The notes beneath the pieces were generated by a model. It made no database searches, had not been told where the DNA came from, and saw only the letters and a program-made list of their open reading frames with translations. 52,929 nt of DNA from Mycobacterium sp. 1164985.4. GTDB taxonomy: Bacteria > Actinomycetota > Actinomycetes > Mycobacteriales > Mycobacteriaceae. How positions within the stretch are numbered: position 1 is the first letter of the stretch; each line of letters opens with the position of its first letter. Of the stretch, positions 30,864 through 39,547 are shown one piece after another. Both the position numbers and the translations under genes were made by a program. Location: assembly GCF_001668575.1 (NCBI RefSeq), contig NZ_LZMD01000092.1, forward strand, positions 1 to 52,929, given 5' to 3'.

Positions 30864-33662
30864 ATGGCTGAAATCGCCGGACTCGAACCGATAGGCGCGG
30901 TCAGGCGGACCAAGATCGGTCGCGACGCCACCGAGCCGATGCGTGAGGACATCCGACTCCTCGGCGCCATCCTCGGCGACACCATCCGGGAACAGAACGG
31001 TGACGAGGTCTTCGATCTGGTCGAGCGCGCCCGCGTCGAGTCGTTCCGGGTGCGCCGCTCCGAAATCGACCGCGCGGAGCTGGCGGAGATGTTCGACGGC
31101 ATTGAAGTCCGCCAGGCGATCCCGGTGATCCGCGCGTTCACCCACTTCGCGCTGCTGGCGAACGTCGCCGAGGACATCCACCGGGAGCGCCGCAGGGCCG
31201 TCCGCGTGCGAGCGGGTGAGCCTCCGCAGAACAGCAGCCTCGCCGCGACCTACGCCAAGCTCGATGCCGTCGACCTCGACGCCGAGACCGTTGCCGAGGC
31301 CCTCACCGGTGCGATGGTGTCGCCGGTGATCACCGCGCACCCGACCGAGACCAGGCGACGCACGATCTTCGACACGCAGCACCGCATCACCGAGCTGATG
31401 CGGCTGCGGCTACACGGGCATGAGCAGGCCGACGGGCGAGACATCGAAAGCGAGCTGCGCCGCCACATCCTGACGCTGTGGCAGACGGCACTGGTTCGGT
31501 TGTCGCGGTTGAAAATTCAGGACGAGATCGAAACGGGCCTGCGGTATTACCCTGCCGCGTTCTTCGAGGTCATTCCTCAGGTGAACGCCGATGTGCGCAC
31601 CGAGTTGCAATCTCGTTGGCCCGACGCCGGGCTGCTTGACGAACCCATCGTGCGGCCTGGATCGTGGATTGGCGGGGATCGGGACGGCAACCCCAACGTC
31701 ACCGCGGAGGTCGTCCGCCTCGCGACCGGCCGGGCCGCCTATACGGCGTTCGACCACTATTTCGCCGAGATCACAGCGCTGGAAGAGGAGCTGTCGATGT
31801 CGGCGCGGCTGGTCCGGATCAGCGAGGGGCTCGAAGCGTTGGCCGCGCGTTGCGAGGAACCCGCGCGGGCCGACGAGCCCTACCGCCGAGCGTTGCGGGT
31901 GATTCATTCGCGGCTGACGTCGACGGCGAAGGAAATCCTCGACGAGCAGCCCGAGCACGAACTCGATCTGGGGCTCGAGCGCTACGAGTCGCCCGCCGAG
32001 TTGCTCGCCGACTTAGACGTGGTCGACGATTCGTTGCGCACCAACGGCAGCGCGGTCCTGGCCGACGATCGGTTGACCCGGCTGCGGGAGGCCGTGCGCA
32101 CCTTCGGATTTCACCTCTGTGGTCTCGACATGCGGCAGAACTCCGAGGTTCACGAGGAAGTCATCGCCGAACTCCTGGCCTGGGCGGGCGTGCACCCCGA
32201 CTACGCGTCGCTGACGGAAGCCGACCGGGTCGAGCTGTTGGCGAGCGAGTTGTCGACCCGCAGGCCGCTGGTCAAGGCCGGTGCGGAGCTGTCCGAACTG
32301 GCCCGCAAGGAACTCGACATCGTCGCGGCGGCCGCGCGGGCGGTGCGGGTTCTCGGTGCCCGAGCGGTGCCGAATTACATCATCTCGATGTGCGAGTCGG
32401 TGTCGGACATGCTGGAGGCGGCGATCCTGCTCAAGGAGGTCGGGCTGCTCGACGTGTCAGGGGGAAAGCCGTATGCCCCCGTCGGCATCGTGCCGTTGTT
32501 CGAGACCATCGACGATCTGCAGCGCGGTTCCTCGATTCTCGAAGCGGCGCTGGACCTTCCGGTGTACCGCTCGATCGTCTCGGCGCGCAGCGAGAGCCAA
32601 GAGGTGATGCTCGGCTACTCCGACTCGAACAAGGATGGCGGCTACCTGGCGGCCAACTGGGCGCTGTACCGGGCCGAACTCGACCTGGTGGAGTCGGCGC
32701 GCAAGACCGGAATCCGGCTGAGGCTCTTTCACGGTCGCGGCGGCACCGTGGGTAGGGGCGGCGGTCCCAGCTACGACGCCATCCTGGCCCAGCCGCCCGG
32801 CGCGGTGAACGGATCGCTGCGCCTCACCGAGCAGGGCGAGGTGATCGCGGCGAAATACGCGGAGCCGCAGGTGGCGTCTCGCAACCTCGAGACCCTTCTG
32901 GCCGCCACGCTGGAGGCCACGCTGCTTGATGTTGAGGGACTCGGCGACGAAGCGGGTCCGGCGTATGAGGTGCTCGACGACCTGGCTGCCCGCGCGCAGC
33001 GTGCATATGCCGAATTGGTGCACGAGACACCGGGTTTCGTCGACTACTTCAAGGCGTCGACGCCGGTGAGTGAGATCGGCGCACTCAACATCGGGAGCCG
33101 GCCGTCGTCGCGCAAGCCGACCACGTCGATTGCGGATCTGCGGGCGATCCCGTGGGTGTTGGCGTGGAGCCAGTCGCGGGTGATGCTGCCCGGGTGGTAC
33201 GGCACGGGAAAGGCTTTCGAGGAGTGGATCGCCGAGGGTCCCGAGTCGGAGGAGGAGCGCGTCGAGGTCTTGCGGGATCTGTACCGGCGATGGCCATTCT
33301 TCCGCACCGTGCTGTCGAACATGGCGCAGGTCCTGGCGAAATCCGATCTGGGACTGGCGGCACGGTATTCCGAGCTGGTCGACGACGAGGAGCTGCGGCG
33401 GCGGGTGTTCGACAAGATCGCCGACGAACACGACCGCACGATCCGGATGCACAAACTGATCACCGGCCAGGACGATCTGCTGGCGGACAACCCGGCACTG
33501 GCACGTTCGGTGTTCAATCGGTTCCCCTACCTCGAACCGCTGAACCATCTGCAGGTGGAGCTGCTGCGACGGTATCGCTCCGGCGACGACGACGAACTCG
33601 TCCAGCGCGGGATCCTGCTGACGATGAGCGGCCTGGCGACCGCGCTGCGCAACAGCGGTTAG
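30864..33662 (+). CDS. ppc: Phosphoenolpyruvate carboxylase
   Basis: Fixes bicarbonate onto PEP to give oxaloacetate, replenishing the TCA cycle. 932 aa, full length. Motifs: TAHPTETRRRTIF with the catalytic His, GSWIGGDRDGNPNVT, VMLGYSDSNKDGGYLAANW, LFHGRGGTVGRGGGPS and the substrate-loop region QGEVIAAKYAEP; the C-terminus is LRNSG, near the NTG-type end of the family. M. tuberculosis is thought to lack ppc, while M. smegmatis has it at this place, so the gene argues for a fast-growing species. It ends 7 nt from a convergent gene. Confidence 0.97.
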   Translation: MAEIAGLEPIGAVRRTKIGRDATEPMREDIRLLGAILGDTIREQNGDEVFDLVERARVESFRVRRSEIDRAELAEMFDGIEVRQAIPVIRAFTHFALLANVAEDIHRERRRAVRVRAGEPPQNSSLAATYAKLDAVDLDAETVAEALTGAMVSPVITAHPTETRRRTIFDTQHRITELMRLRLHGHEQADGRDIESELRRHILTLWQTALVRLSRLKIQDEIETGLRYYPAAFFEVIPQVNADVRTELQSRWPDAGLLDEPIVRPGSWIGGDRDGNPNVTAEVVRLATGRAAYTAFDHYFAEITALEEELSMSARLVRISEGLEALAARCEEPARADEPYRRALRVIHSRLTSTAKEILDEQPEHELDLGLERYESPAELLADLDVVDDSLRTNGSAVLADDRLTRLREAVRTFGFHLCGLDMRQNSEVHEEVIAELLAWAGVHPDYASLTEADRVELLASELSTRRPLVKAGAELSELARKELDIVAAAARAVRVLGARAVPNYIISMCESVSDMLEAAILLKEVGLLDVSGGKPYAPVGIVPLFETIDDLQRGSSILEAALDLPVYRSIVSARSESQEVMLGYSDSNKDGGYLAANWALYRAELDLVESARKTGIRLRLFHGRGGTVGRGGGPSYDAILAQPPGAVNGSLRLTEQGEVIAAKYAEPQVASRNLETLLAATLEATLLDVEGLGDEAGPAYEVLDDLAARAQRAYAELVHETPGFVDYFKASTPVSEIGALNIGSRPSSRKPTTSIADLRAIPWVLAWSQSRVMLPGWYGTGKAFEEWIAEGPESEEERVEVLRDLYRRWPFFRTVLSNMAQVLAKSDLGLAARYSELVDDEELRRRVFDKIADEHDRTIRMHKLITGQDDLLADNPALARSVFNRFPYLEPLNHLQVELLRRYRSGDDDELVQRGILLTMSGLATALRNSG

Positions 33663-33669
33663 ACCAGTT

Positions 33670-34041
33670 TCAGAGGCCGGCGGACCGGCGCACCTTGTTC
33701 ACCGCGCCGCGCACCACCTGTTCGGTCGCGGCCAGTGGAGAGATCACGGACTCGCCGAGGCCGACGATCCGCTCCACGCGGCTGACGATGCCTTCCATGC
33801 GGTCGACGACGCCGTTGAGGCGTGGCGCCAATTCGTTGATCTGGTTGATCGTCTCGTTGAAGCGCTCCAGGGTGGCATCGAGGTTGGCCGTCGAGCTGTT
33901 GAGGTCCTCGAGCGTCTCGCTCAGCCCCTCCAGGATGGTGTCGACCTGCTCGACTGTGACGTCGGCGTTCAGCGCCGCCTGTGCGAGCTTCCTGATCCGT
34001 TCGGGCCCGGTGCGCACCGGCCGACCACCCTTGTCTGCCAT
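33670..34041 (-). CDS. Coiled-coil hypothetical protein
   Basis: 123 aa, not recognised as a named family. After a basic N-terminus (MADKGGRPVRTGPERIRK) the sequence is almost entirely amphipathic helix with long heptad-like patterns (LEGLSETLEDLNSSTANLDATLERFNE split over two helices), then a helix with VDRMEGIVSRVERIVGLGE and a basic end VNKVRRSAGL. It resembles phasin-like or scaffold proteins in form only. The ATG at 34041 is selected because CATAAT lies 7 nt upstream; another ATG is at 34050. No membrane segment or signal peptide. Confidence 0.7.
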   Translation of the reverse strand: MADKGGRPVRTGPERIRKLAQAALNADVTVEQVDTILEGLSETLEDLNSSTANLDATLERFNETINQINELAPRLNGVVDRMEGIVSRVERIVGLGESVISPLAATEQVVRGAVNKVRRSAGL

Positions 34042-34048
34042 GACGGCC

Positions 34049-34054
34049 ATTATG
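34049..34054 (-). promoter_or_regulatory. Putative leaderless -10 (CATAAT) for the coiled-coil gene
   Basis: CATAAT differs from TATAAT at one base and ends 7 nt before ATG 34041 on the minus strand. Confidence 0.45.
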
Positions 34055-34167
34055 ACCGCAGTCGGTGGAACCGCCGGGCGGAACCCGTCGTCTGAACAGA
34101 TATGAGCCATAGAGCGTCCACGTCTCGGCAATGCGTGATCGACCCGCGCAGCGTCACGGTCCGATCT

Positions 34168-34194
34168 GCCTCGGTGGACTACGAGGCGGGTTTT
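34168..34194 (+). terminator. Terminator-like hairpin followed by TTTT on the plus strand, without an annotated plus-strand gene
   Basis: GCCTCG (34168-34173) and CGAGGC (34182-34187) form a perfect 6-bp stem with an 8-nt loop; GGGTTTT follows at 34188-34194. Both neighbouring genes are on the minus strand, so on the plus strand it could end a small RNA or read-through from ppc. Confidence 0.45.
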
Positions 34195-34215
34195 CGTGAT
34201 GGCCTCGACGATTTG

Positions 34216-35649
34216 TCAGAAGGGCGGCGGTTCGTCGTCCCTGGCGATGCGCTCGGACAGGAGTAGCTGTTTTCGGGCGATCCGCGCGGCATTGTGTTGC
34301 CGCTCGAGCGCGATGCGGTAGGCCCTGTCCTCGGCGCGGCTGTGACGACGCAGCGGCATCATCGCTCCGCGGTGTCCGGAAGCCGGTGGGTTCGACTGCG
34401 TGATCTCGACCTGGCCGGTAGGCACCGCCAGCTGCTGGAAGAACTCCGCACCGGCCGGTGTCGTGGTGTACGTCCGCCCACTCGGCGCTAGCCAGATCAC
34501 CGTTCCGTCGGGCAACTGCTGGTCGCTCCAGCCGCCCTCGCCGATCCAGAACGTCTTCAGCAGATGATGAAACACGCACAGTAGCTTGAGGTTTGACGGG
34601 TGAGTCGGTCCCATCGGCCAGGGGATCGTGTGGTCGATTTGGCAGTGCTCAGCTGGAACGTCGCACCCCGGGAACCGGCATGTCAGGTCGCGCCATCGGA
34701 TGAAGCGGGCCAGCGCCGCCGACGGTCGGTACCCCGCCTCGGCGCAGGGTTCGGGAAGTGCGACCGGACGCAACTTGGCTCTCGTCAGCTGTTCGCGCAG
34801 CATCGCCGCCGGCACCGCACCGTAGCCCGGCAGAAAGCCAGGGTTGTTCGACCGGCCCTCGATCGTCGCCTGCTCGGCGAGCACGTTGATGACGATCTGG
34901 GTGGACGGCTCAGCGCTGGCACTGCTTTGGCAATTCTCGGCGCCGCAACCGCACACGAGATACATCCGGCCTTCGGACATCGCCATCATCGCGTCGACAC
35001 GCCGCTGATCCTGGGTGCGCGGGTCGTCTTCGCAGACGGTGGCCACGACCTGGTCGACGCGGGTATCGAACGCGACACCCTCCTCGAAGGTGAGCCGCGC
35101 CCACACCCCGACCATCCCCTTGCCCATCGGTCCGACGTGCACGTACCGACCATCGCTCTCCGGCTTGGGTTCGCGCACACCCGCCGGATCGAACTTCTCC
35201 ACCCACATGTCGATGCGTTCGTGAAGTTTAGGGCCGGACAACTTCATCCACTTCGGTGCCCATTTCGCGAACGCCGCGTCGAGGCGGGCAAGGCAGTCGT
35301 CCTCCTCGACATTGGAGCTGCGGCTGACCAGCGCGGCCATCATCCTGAAGTCGATCTGCCCGTTAGCGAAAACCTCAGCGACCTTGGGCAAGCGCTCGCG
35401 CAGGTCGATCGCGTAGCGAAGGCGGCCCGCCGCGCGGCCCCGACTGATGTTCAACGCCGCCGCAACCTCGGCCACCACGTTCGCGTGGCCGTCGATGGCC
35501 CAGTTCACCCGTTCGCGATCGTCCTCGGGGGCACGACGGGCGTAGAGCTCGCCGATGGCCATGAGTTCGCGGCCGCAGGCTGCGCTCTGCTCGCGCGACG
35601 CCGCGGTGATGGTCCCGACCACCGCCGCGTCATCGCAGCTCTCGAACAT
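34216..35649 (-). CDS. DUF222/HNH endonuclease-signature protein (13E12 repeat family)
   Basis: 477 aa. An N-terminal helical DUF222 domain (ELMAIGELYARR, VAAALNISRGRAAGRLRYAIDL, FANGQIDFRMMAALV) is followed by a C-terminal HNH domain: CRFPGCDVPAEHCQIDHTIP, then NLKLLCVFHH, with the zinc Cys pair and the H-N-H residues intact. These proteins are very common in mycobacteria and appear as the 13E12 family in M. tuberculosis; a nuclease role is assumed but not shown. They may be mobile. The start 35649 is chosen over 35772 because TAATAT lies 7 nt upstream and the protein then begins MFESCDDAAVV. Confidence 0.92.
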   Translation of the reverse strand: MFESCDDAAVVGTITAASREQSAACGRELMAIGELYARRAPEDDRERVNWAIDGHANVVAEVAAALNISRGRAAGRLRYAIDLRERLPKVAEVFANGQIDFRMMAALVSRSSNVEEDDCLARLDAAFAKWAPKWMKLSGPKLHERIDMWVEKFDPAGVREPKPESDGRYVHVGPMGKGMVGVWARLTFEEGVAFDTRVDQVVATVCEDDPRTQDQRRVDAMMAMSEGRMYLVCGCGAENCQSSASAEPSTQIVINVLAEQATIEGRSNNPGFLPGYGAVPAAMLREQLTRAKLRPVALPEPCAEAGYRPSAALARFIRWRDLTCRFPGCDVPAEHCQIDHTIPWPMGPTHPSNLKLLCVFHHLLKTFWIGEGGWSDQQLPDGTVIWLAPSGRTYTTTPAGAEFFQQLAVPTGQVEITQSNPPASGHRGAMMPLRRHSRAEDRAYRIALERQHNAARIARKQLLLSERIARDDEPPPF

Positions 35650-35656
35650 GTGTGCG

Positions 35657-35662
35657 ATATTA
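35657..35662 (-). promoter_or_regulatory. Putative leaderless -10 (TAATAT) for the DUF222/HNH gene
   Basis: TAATAT on the minus strand, 7 nt before ATG 35649. Confidence 0.5.
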
Positions 35663-35758
35663 CTCGGACGCACTGACACGTCACGGTGCTCGCGGAAGAA
35701 GGGGCGTCCGTCGCGTGGCGTCGCGATGAGTTTCTCCCGCGGGTGCAGTCTGATCCGC

Positions 35759-36322
35759 GTGGGCAAACTCATCTATGGCTTCAATGTGTCCGTCGACGGC
35801 TACATCGCCGACGCACAAGGCAGCATCGACTGGTCCGAGCCGAGCCAAGAACTGCACCAGTACTGGAACGACTTCGAGCGCGAGACCGCGCTGTCGTTCT
35901 ACGGCCGCCGGCTCTATGAGCTGATGGCGGCGTACTGGCCGACCGCGGACGAAGCTCCGGACGCCGATCCAGTGATCGTCGACTACGCGGGCGTCTGGCG
36001 TGACATGCCCAAGGTCGTGTTCTCGCGGACCCTGAAGTCCGTCGACTGGAACTCCCGCCTGGAACGTGGGGACCCCGTCGAGGTGGTCAGGAAGCTGAAG
36101 GCCGAGACCGACGGCAGCCTGGAGGTGGCCGGTGCAACGCTGGCCGCACCCATCGTGCAGGCTGGACTCGTGGACGAGTACCGGATCGTCGTCGCGCCCA
36201 CACTGGTGGGCGGCGGCACTCGGTTCTTCCCGAGCCTGCCGTCGTGGATCACGCTGCGGCTGTTGGAGAATCGCACCTTCCCCGGTGGCACGGTCCTGCT
36301 GCGCTACGAGGCGAGCCGCTGA
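35759..36322 (+). CDS. Dihydrofolate reductase family protein (RibD C-terminal domain-like)
   Basis: 187 aa. One DHFR-like/RibD_C domain: KLIYGFNVSVDGYIAD at the N-terminus, FYGRRLYELMAAYWP, VVFSRTLKSVDW, LEVAGATLAAPIVQAGLVDEY and VGGGTRFFP. It should bind NADPH; the substrate is unknown. It is unlikely to be the main DHFR or RibD, as the full ribD gene is at 3.3 kb. The GTG at 35759 begins directly at the first strand, and CAGTCT lies 7 nt upstream. It is divergent from the DUF222 gene and convergent with pgl (7-nt gap). Confidence 0.9.
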   Translation: MGKLIYGFNVSVDGYIADAQGSIDWSEPSQELHQYWNDFERETALSFYGRRLYELMAAYWPTADEAPDADPVIVDYAGVWRDMPKVVFSRTLKSVDWNSRLERGDPVEVVRKLKAETDGSLEVAGATLAAPIVQAGLVDEYRIVVAPTLVGGGTRFFPSLPSWITLRLLENRTFPGGTVLLRYEASR

Positions 36323-36329
36323 GCCCGCG

Positions 36330-37040
36330 TCAGAGCTTGCTCGCCGCAGCCTCGTCGAGCAGCCACACGGTCGCTTCGCGCCCCACGGCGCCCGCCGCCG
36401 GCACGTCGTCGGCGACGGCTCCTCCGATGGCCGCCGCCACCGCGTCGGCTTTCCCGTCTCCGGAGACGACGAACCACACCTGCCGCGAACGTCGAACCGC
36501 GGGCAGCGTCAACGTGATGCGGCGAGGAGGCGGCTTGGGGGAGTCCTCGACACCGACGACCAGGCGTTCGGTCTCGCGGACGGCGGGAGTGTGGGGGAAC
36601 AGCGAGTTGATGTGTCCCTCGCCGCCCATGCCGAGGAGATGCACGTCGAAGTCCGGCGGCAGCACGCGCTCGTAGTCTGCAGCGGCGGCGTCGAGGTCGT
36701 CGCCGAACTCCGCACCGCTGGCGGCCATCGGGTGCACGTTGTCCGCTGGAATGTCGATGTGGTCCAGCAGCGCCTCGCGGGCCTGCTTGTAGTTGCGCTC
36801 GTCGTCATGCTCGGGCACGAAACGCTCGTCACCCCAATACAGGTGGACCTTCGACCAGTCGATCCGCGCGCCGCTTTCAGCGACCCGTTTGAGCAACCCG
36901 ATACCGCTGCCACCACCGGTCAGGACGATCCGCGCCGACCCCCGCTCACCGATCGCGTCCACGATGGCCGCCACCAGGCGATCACCCGCGGCCGCAACCA
37001 GCGCCGCGGTGTCCGGATACCGCTCGACGGTCGCGCTCAT
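36330..37040 (-). CDS. pgl: 6-phosphogluconolactonase
   Basis: Hydrolyses 6-phosphoglucono-delta-lactone in the oxidative pentose phosphate pathway. 236 aa: ARIVLTGGGSGIGLLK, VHLYWGDERFVPEHDDERNY, FDVHLLGMGGEGHINSLFP and RRITLTLPAVRRSRQVWFVV match the family. The start at 37040 gives an ATGA overlap with opcA; the open frame continues to 37124 inside opcA. Last gene of tkt-tal-zwf-opcA-pgl. Known as devB in M. tuberculosis. Confidence 0.96.
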   Translation of the reverse strand: MSATVERYPDTAALVAAAGDRLVAAIVDAIGERGSARIVLTGGGSGIGLLKRVAESGARIDWSKVHLYWGDERFVPEHDDERNYKQAREALLDHIDIPADNVHPMAASGAEFGDDLDAAAADYERVLPPDFDVHLLGMGGEGHINSLFPHTPAVRETERLVVGVEDSPKPPPRRITLTLPAVRRSRQVWFVVSGDGKADAVAAAIGGAVADDVPAAGAVGREATVWLLDEAAASKL

Positions 37041-37948
37041 GCGTACTGCACCTTCTCGATGCCTTCGAGCGCTTCGTGGTAGATCTCGTCGGCATCGAGC
37101 CGGCGCAGATCCTCGGCCAGACATTCCTTGGCCTCCCTGCGCGCCAACGGAAGCCGAGCCTCCGGCTTGCTCGTGCGGATGAGAGTCGCGGTGACACCGG
37201 TCTGGGGCCGCGTCAGGGTGATCGTCTCGCTCTTGCGTATGAGCTCGACCTTGAGGTCACCCACCACTCGTTGCACGGGCGCATCGGTCCTGGCCGCGAG
37301 CCATCCGGCCAAAACGTCGAGCGACGGTTCGTCGCGCAGGCCGGACACCACCGCCGACGTGATCGGTTCGTGCGGGGCCTGATCGACGGCCGCCGCCAGC
37401 AGCGCCCGCCAGTACGTTATCCGTGCCCAGCAGAGGTCGGTATCGCCCGCGGTATAACCCTCGAGTCGGCTCTTGATGGCCGCCAGCGGATCCGGGCACT
37501 GGGTGGCGTTGGTGATCCGTCGAATCGCCAACCGCCCCAATGGATCCTTCGCCGGGACAGGGGGACCGCCGGCTGGCCACCACGCCACCACCGGGGTGTC
37601 GGGCAGCAGGAACGGCAGCACCACGCTGTTGGCGTGATCGGCGAGTTCGCCGTGCAAGCGCAGCGAGACGACTTCTCCCGCCCCCGCGTCGCCGCCGACG
37701 CGCAGTTGCGCATCGAGTCGGGCCTTGGCCGCATCGCGGTCGCCGGGCACGACGACGATCACCCGGCAGGGATGCTCGCGGCTGGCGAAGTTGGCCGCCT
37801 CGATCGAATCCTCCAGCAGTTCATCGCTGTGCAAGGAAATGACGAGCGTGAGCACCCGGCTCAACGTGATCGCCCCGCCCTCTTCGCGCAAGCCGGTGAT
37901 CTTCTTGTTGATGTCGTTGGTGGTGGTGTCCGGCAGATCGACGATCAT
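37037..37948 (-). CDS. opcA: Glucose-6-phosphate dehydrogenase assembly protein OpcA
   Basis: 303 aa, cytosolic partner needed for activity of G6PDH in cyanobacteria and actinobacteria. The sequence begins MIVDLPDTTTNDINKK and carries LTLVISLHSDELLEDSIEAA, DTPVVAWWPAGGP, ARITYWRALLAAAVDQ and PEARLPLARREAKECLAEDL, the conserved OpcA blocks. Its Shine-Dalgarno (GGAGGAG) lies in the MIRU-like spacer after zwf. It overlaps pgl by ATGA. Confidence 0.94.
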   Translation of the reverse strand: MIVDLPDTTTNDINKKITGLREEGGAITLSRVLTLVISLHSDELLEDSIEAANFASREHPCRVIVVVPGDRDAAKARLDAQLRVGGDAGAGEVVSLRLHGELADHANSVVLPFLLPDTPVVAWWPAGGPPVPAKDPLGRLAIRRITNATQCPDPLAAIKSRLEGYTAGDTDLCWARITYWRALLAAAVDQAPHEPITSAVVSGLRDEPSLDVLAGWLAARTDAPVQRVVGDLKVELIRKSETITLTRPQTGVTATLIRTSKPEARLPLARREAKECLAEDLRRLDADEIYHEALEGIEKVQYA

Positions 37949-38020
37949 TGCTCGACTCCTCCTCGCTCCGCTCCTCGCGCCTTCGGCGCTGCGATGCTCA
38001 CTCGTCGTCGCCTTCGCGGA
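37949..38020 (-). repeat. MIRU-like spacer between zwf and opcA
   Basis: 72 bp. Read on the minus strand it opens with a tiny ORF (37998-38024, 8 codons plus stop) whose ATG overlaps the zwf stop as ATGA. It then has GACGACGAG, a perfect hairpin GCGCC-GAA-GGCGC (37977-37989) and a run of GAGGAGCGGAGCGAGGAGGAG just before the opcA ATG. This purine-rich GAGGAG-type layout and the overlap with flanking stop/start codons resemble mycobacterial interspersed repetitive units. The resemblance is from memory and not aligned. Confidence 0.5.
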
Positions 38021-39547
38021 TCATGGCCGTCTCCATTCCCGGCCCATGCGATGCAACATCTCATCGGCGGACGTCGGACCCCAGGTGCCTGCCTCGTATG
38101 CTTCGGGCTTCCCGCCGGCCGCCCAGTGGTCGAGCACGGGATCGAGGATCTCCCAGGACAATTCGACTTCGCGGTTCACCGGAAACAGCGACGGCTCGCC
38201 GAGCAGCACATCGAGGATCAGCCGCTCGTAGGCCTCGGGGGAGTCCTCGGCGAACGCTGAACCGTAGGAGAAGTCCATGTTCACGTCGCGGACCTCCATC
38301 GCGCTTCCGGGAACCTTCGATCCGAACCGGGTGGTGATGCCCTCGTCGGGCTGCACCCGGATCACCAGAGCGTTCTGGCCGAGTTCTTCGGTCATGGTCT
38401 TGTCGAACGGCAGGTGCGGAGCCCGCTTGAAGATCAGCGCGATCTCGGTCACCCTGCGGCCCAACCGTTTTCCGGTGCGCAGGAAGAACGGCACCCCGGC
38501 CCAGCGTCGAGTGTCGACCTCCAGGGTGATAGCGGCGTAGGTTTCGGTCGTCGAGTCCTTCGAGAACCCTTCCTCCTCGAGCAGGCCGACCACCTTCTCG
38601 CTGCCCTGCCACCCCGCGGCGTACTGCCCGCGGGCGGTGGTCTGGTCCAGCGGCTGCATGGGCTGCGTCGCCGAGAACACCTTGATTTTCTCGACCTGCA
38701 ACTCCTTGGGCCCGAAGCTGACCGGCTCCTCCATCGCGGTCAATGCCAGCAACTGAAGCAGGTGGTTCTGGATGACGTCACGCGCTGCGCCGACGCCGTC
38801 GTAATAGCCTGCGCGGCCGCCGAGCCCGATGTCCTCGGCCATCGTGATCTGCACGCTGTCGACGTAGTTGTTGTTCCATATCGGCTCGTACAACTCGTTG
38901 GCGAACCGCAGCGCGAGGATGTTCTGGACGGTCTCCTTGCCGAGGTAGTGGTCGATGCGGAACACCGACTCCTCGGGAAACACGCTGTTGACGACGGCAT
39001 TGAGCTCACGAGCGCTCGCAAGGTCGTGACCGAACGGCTTCTCGATCACCACACGGCTCCACCGGCCCTCCTGCGGGTTGGCGAGCCCCGACTTGTGCAG
39101 CTGCTCGCACACCTGCTGGAAGGCCTTCGGCGGAATCGACAGGTAGAACGCGTGATTGCCGCCTGTCCCGCGTTCGGCGTCGAGCTTCTCGAGCGTCTCG
39201 GCGAGCCGGGCGAACGCCGCATCGTCGTCGAAAGTGCCCTGGACGAACCGGAAGCCCTCGGCGAGCCGGTCCCACACCTCCTGACGAAACGGTGTGCGGG
39301 CGTGCTGTTTGACCGCCTCGTAGACGACCTGGCCGAAATCCTCGTCGGCCCAGTCCCTTCGGGCGAATCCGATCAGCGAGAACGACGCGGGCAACAGACC
39401 GCGGTTGGCGAGGTCGTAGATCGCCGGCATCAGCTTCTTGCGCGACAGGTCCCCGGTGACACCGAAGATGACGATCCCGCACGGCCCCGCGATACGGGGC
39501 ATCCGCTTGTCGCGTTTGTCGCGGAGCGGATTCACCCAGCCCGTCAT
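38021..39547 (-). CDS. zwf: Glucose-6-phosphate 1-dehydrogenase
   Basis: First step of the oxidative pentose phosphate pathway, NADP-dependent. 508 aa from ATG 39547, which overlaps the tal stop (ATGA); an ORF start at 39598 lies inside tal. Motifs: GIVIFGVTGDLSRKKLMPA nucleotide-binding loop, RVVIEKPFGHDL, the active-site RIDHYLGKETVQNIL with catalytic His, and FFLRTGKRL. The partner OpcA is encoded next. Confidence 0.97.
   Translation of the reverse strand: MTGWVNPLRDKRDKRMPRIAGPCGIVIFGVTGDLSRKKLMPAIYDLANRGLLPASFSLIGFARRDWADEDFGQVVYEAVKQHARTPFRQEVWDRLAEGFRFVQGTFDDDAAFARLAETLEKLDAERGTGGNHAFYLSIPPKAFQQVCEQLHKSGLANPQEGRWSRVVIEKPFGHDLASARELNAVVNSVFPEESVFRIDHYLGKETVQNILALRFANELYEPIWNNNYVDSVQITMAEDIGLGGRAGYYDGVGAARDVIQNHLLQLLALTAMEEPVSFGPKELQVEKIKVFSATQPMQPLDQTTARGQYAAGWQGSEKVVGLLEEEGFSKDSTTETYAAITLEVDTRRWAGVPFFLRTGKRLGRRVTEIALIFKRAPHLPFDKTMTEELGQNALVIRVQPDEGITTRFGSKVPGSAMEVRDVNMDFSYGSAFAEDSPEAYERLILDVLLGEPSLFPVNREVELSWEILDPVLDHWAAGGKPEAYEAGTWGPTSADEMLHRMGREWRRP

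Noticed and set aside
34051..34215. tRNA gene in the gap around 34.15 kb
   Set aside because: The hairpin could be mistaken for a tRNA arm, but there is no acceptor stem pairing, no T-loop GTTC sequence and no CCA-proximal structure.
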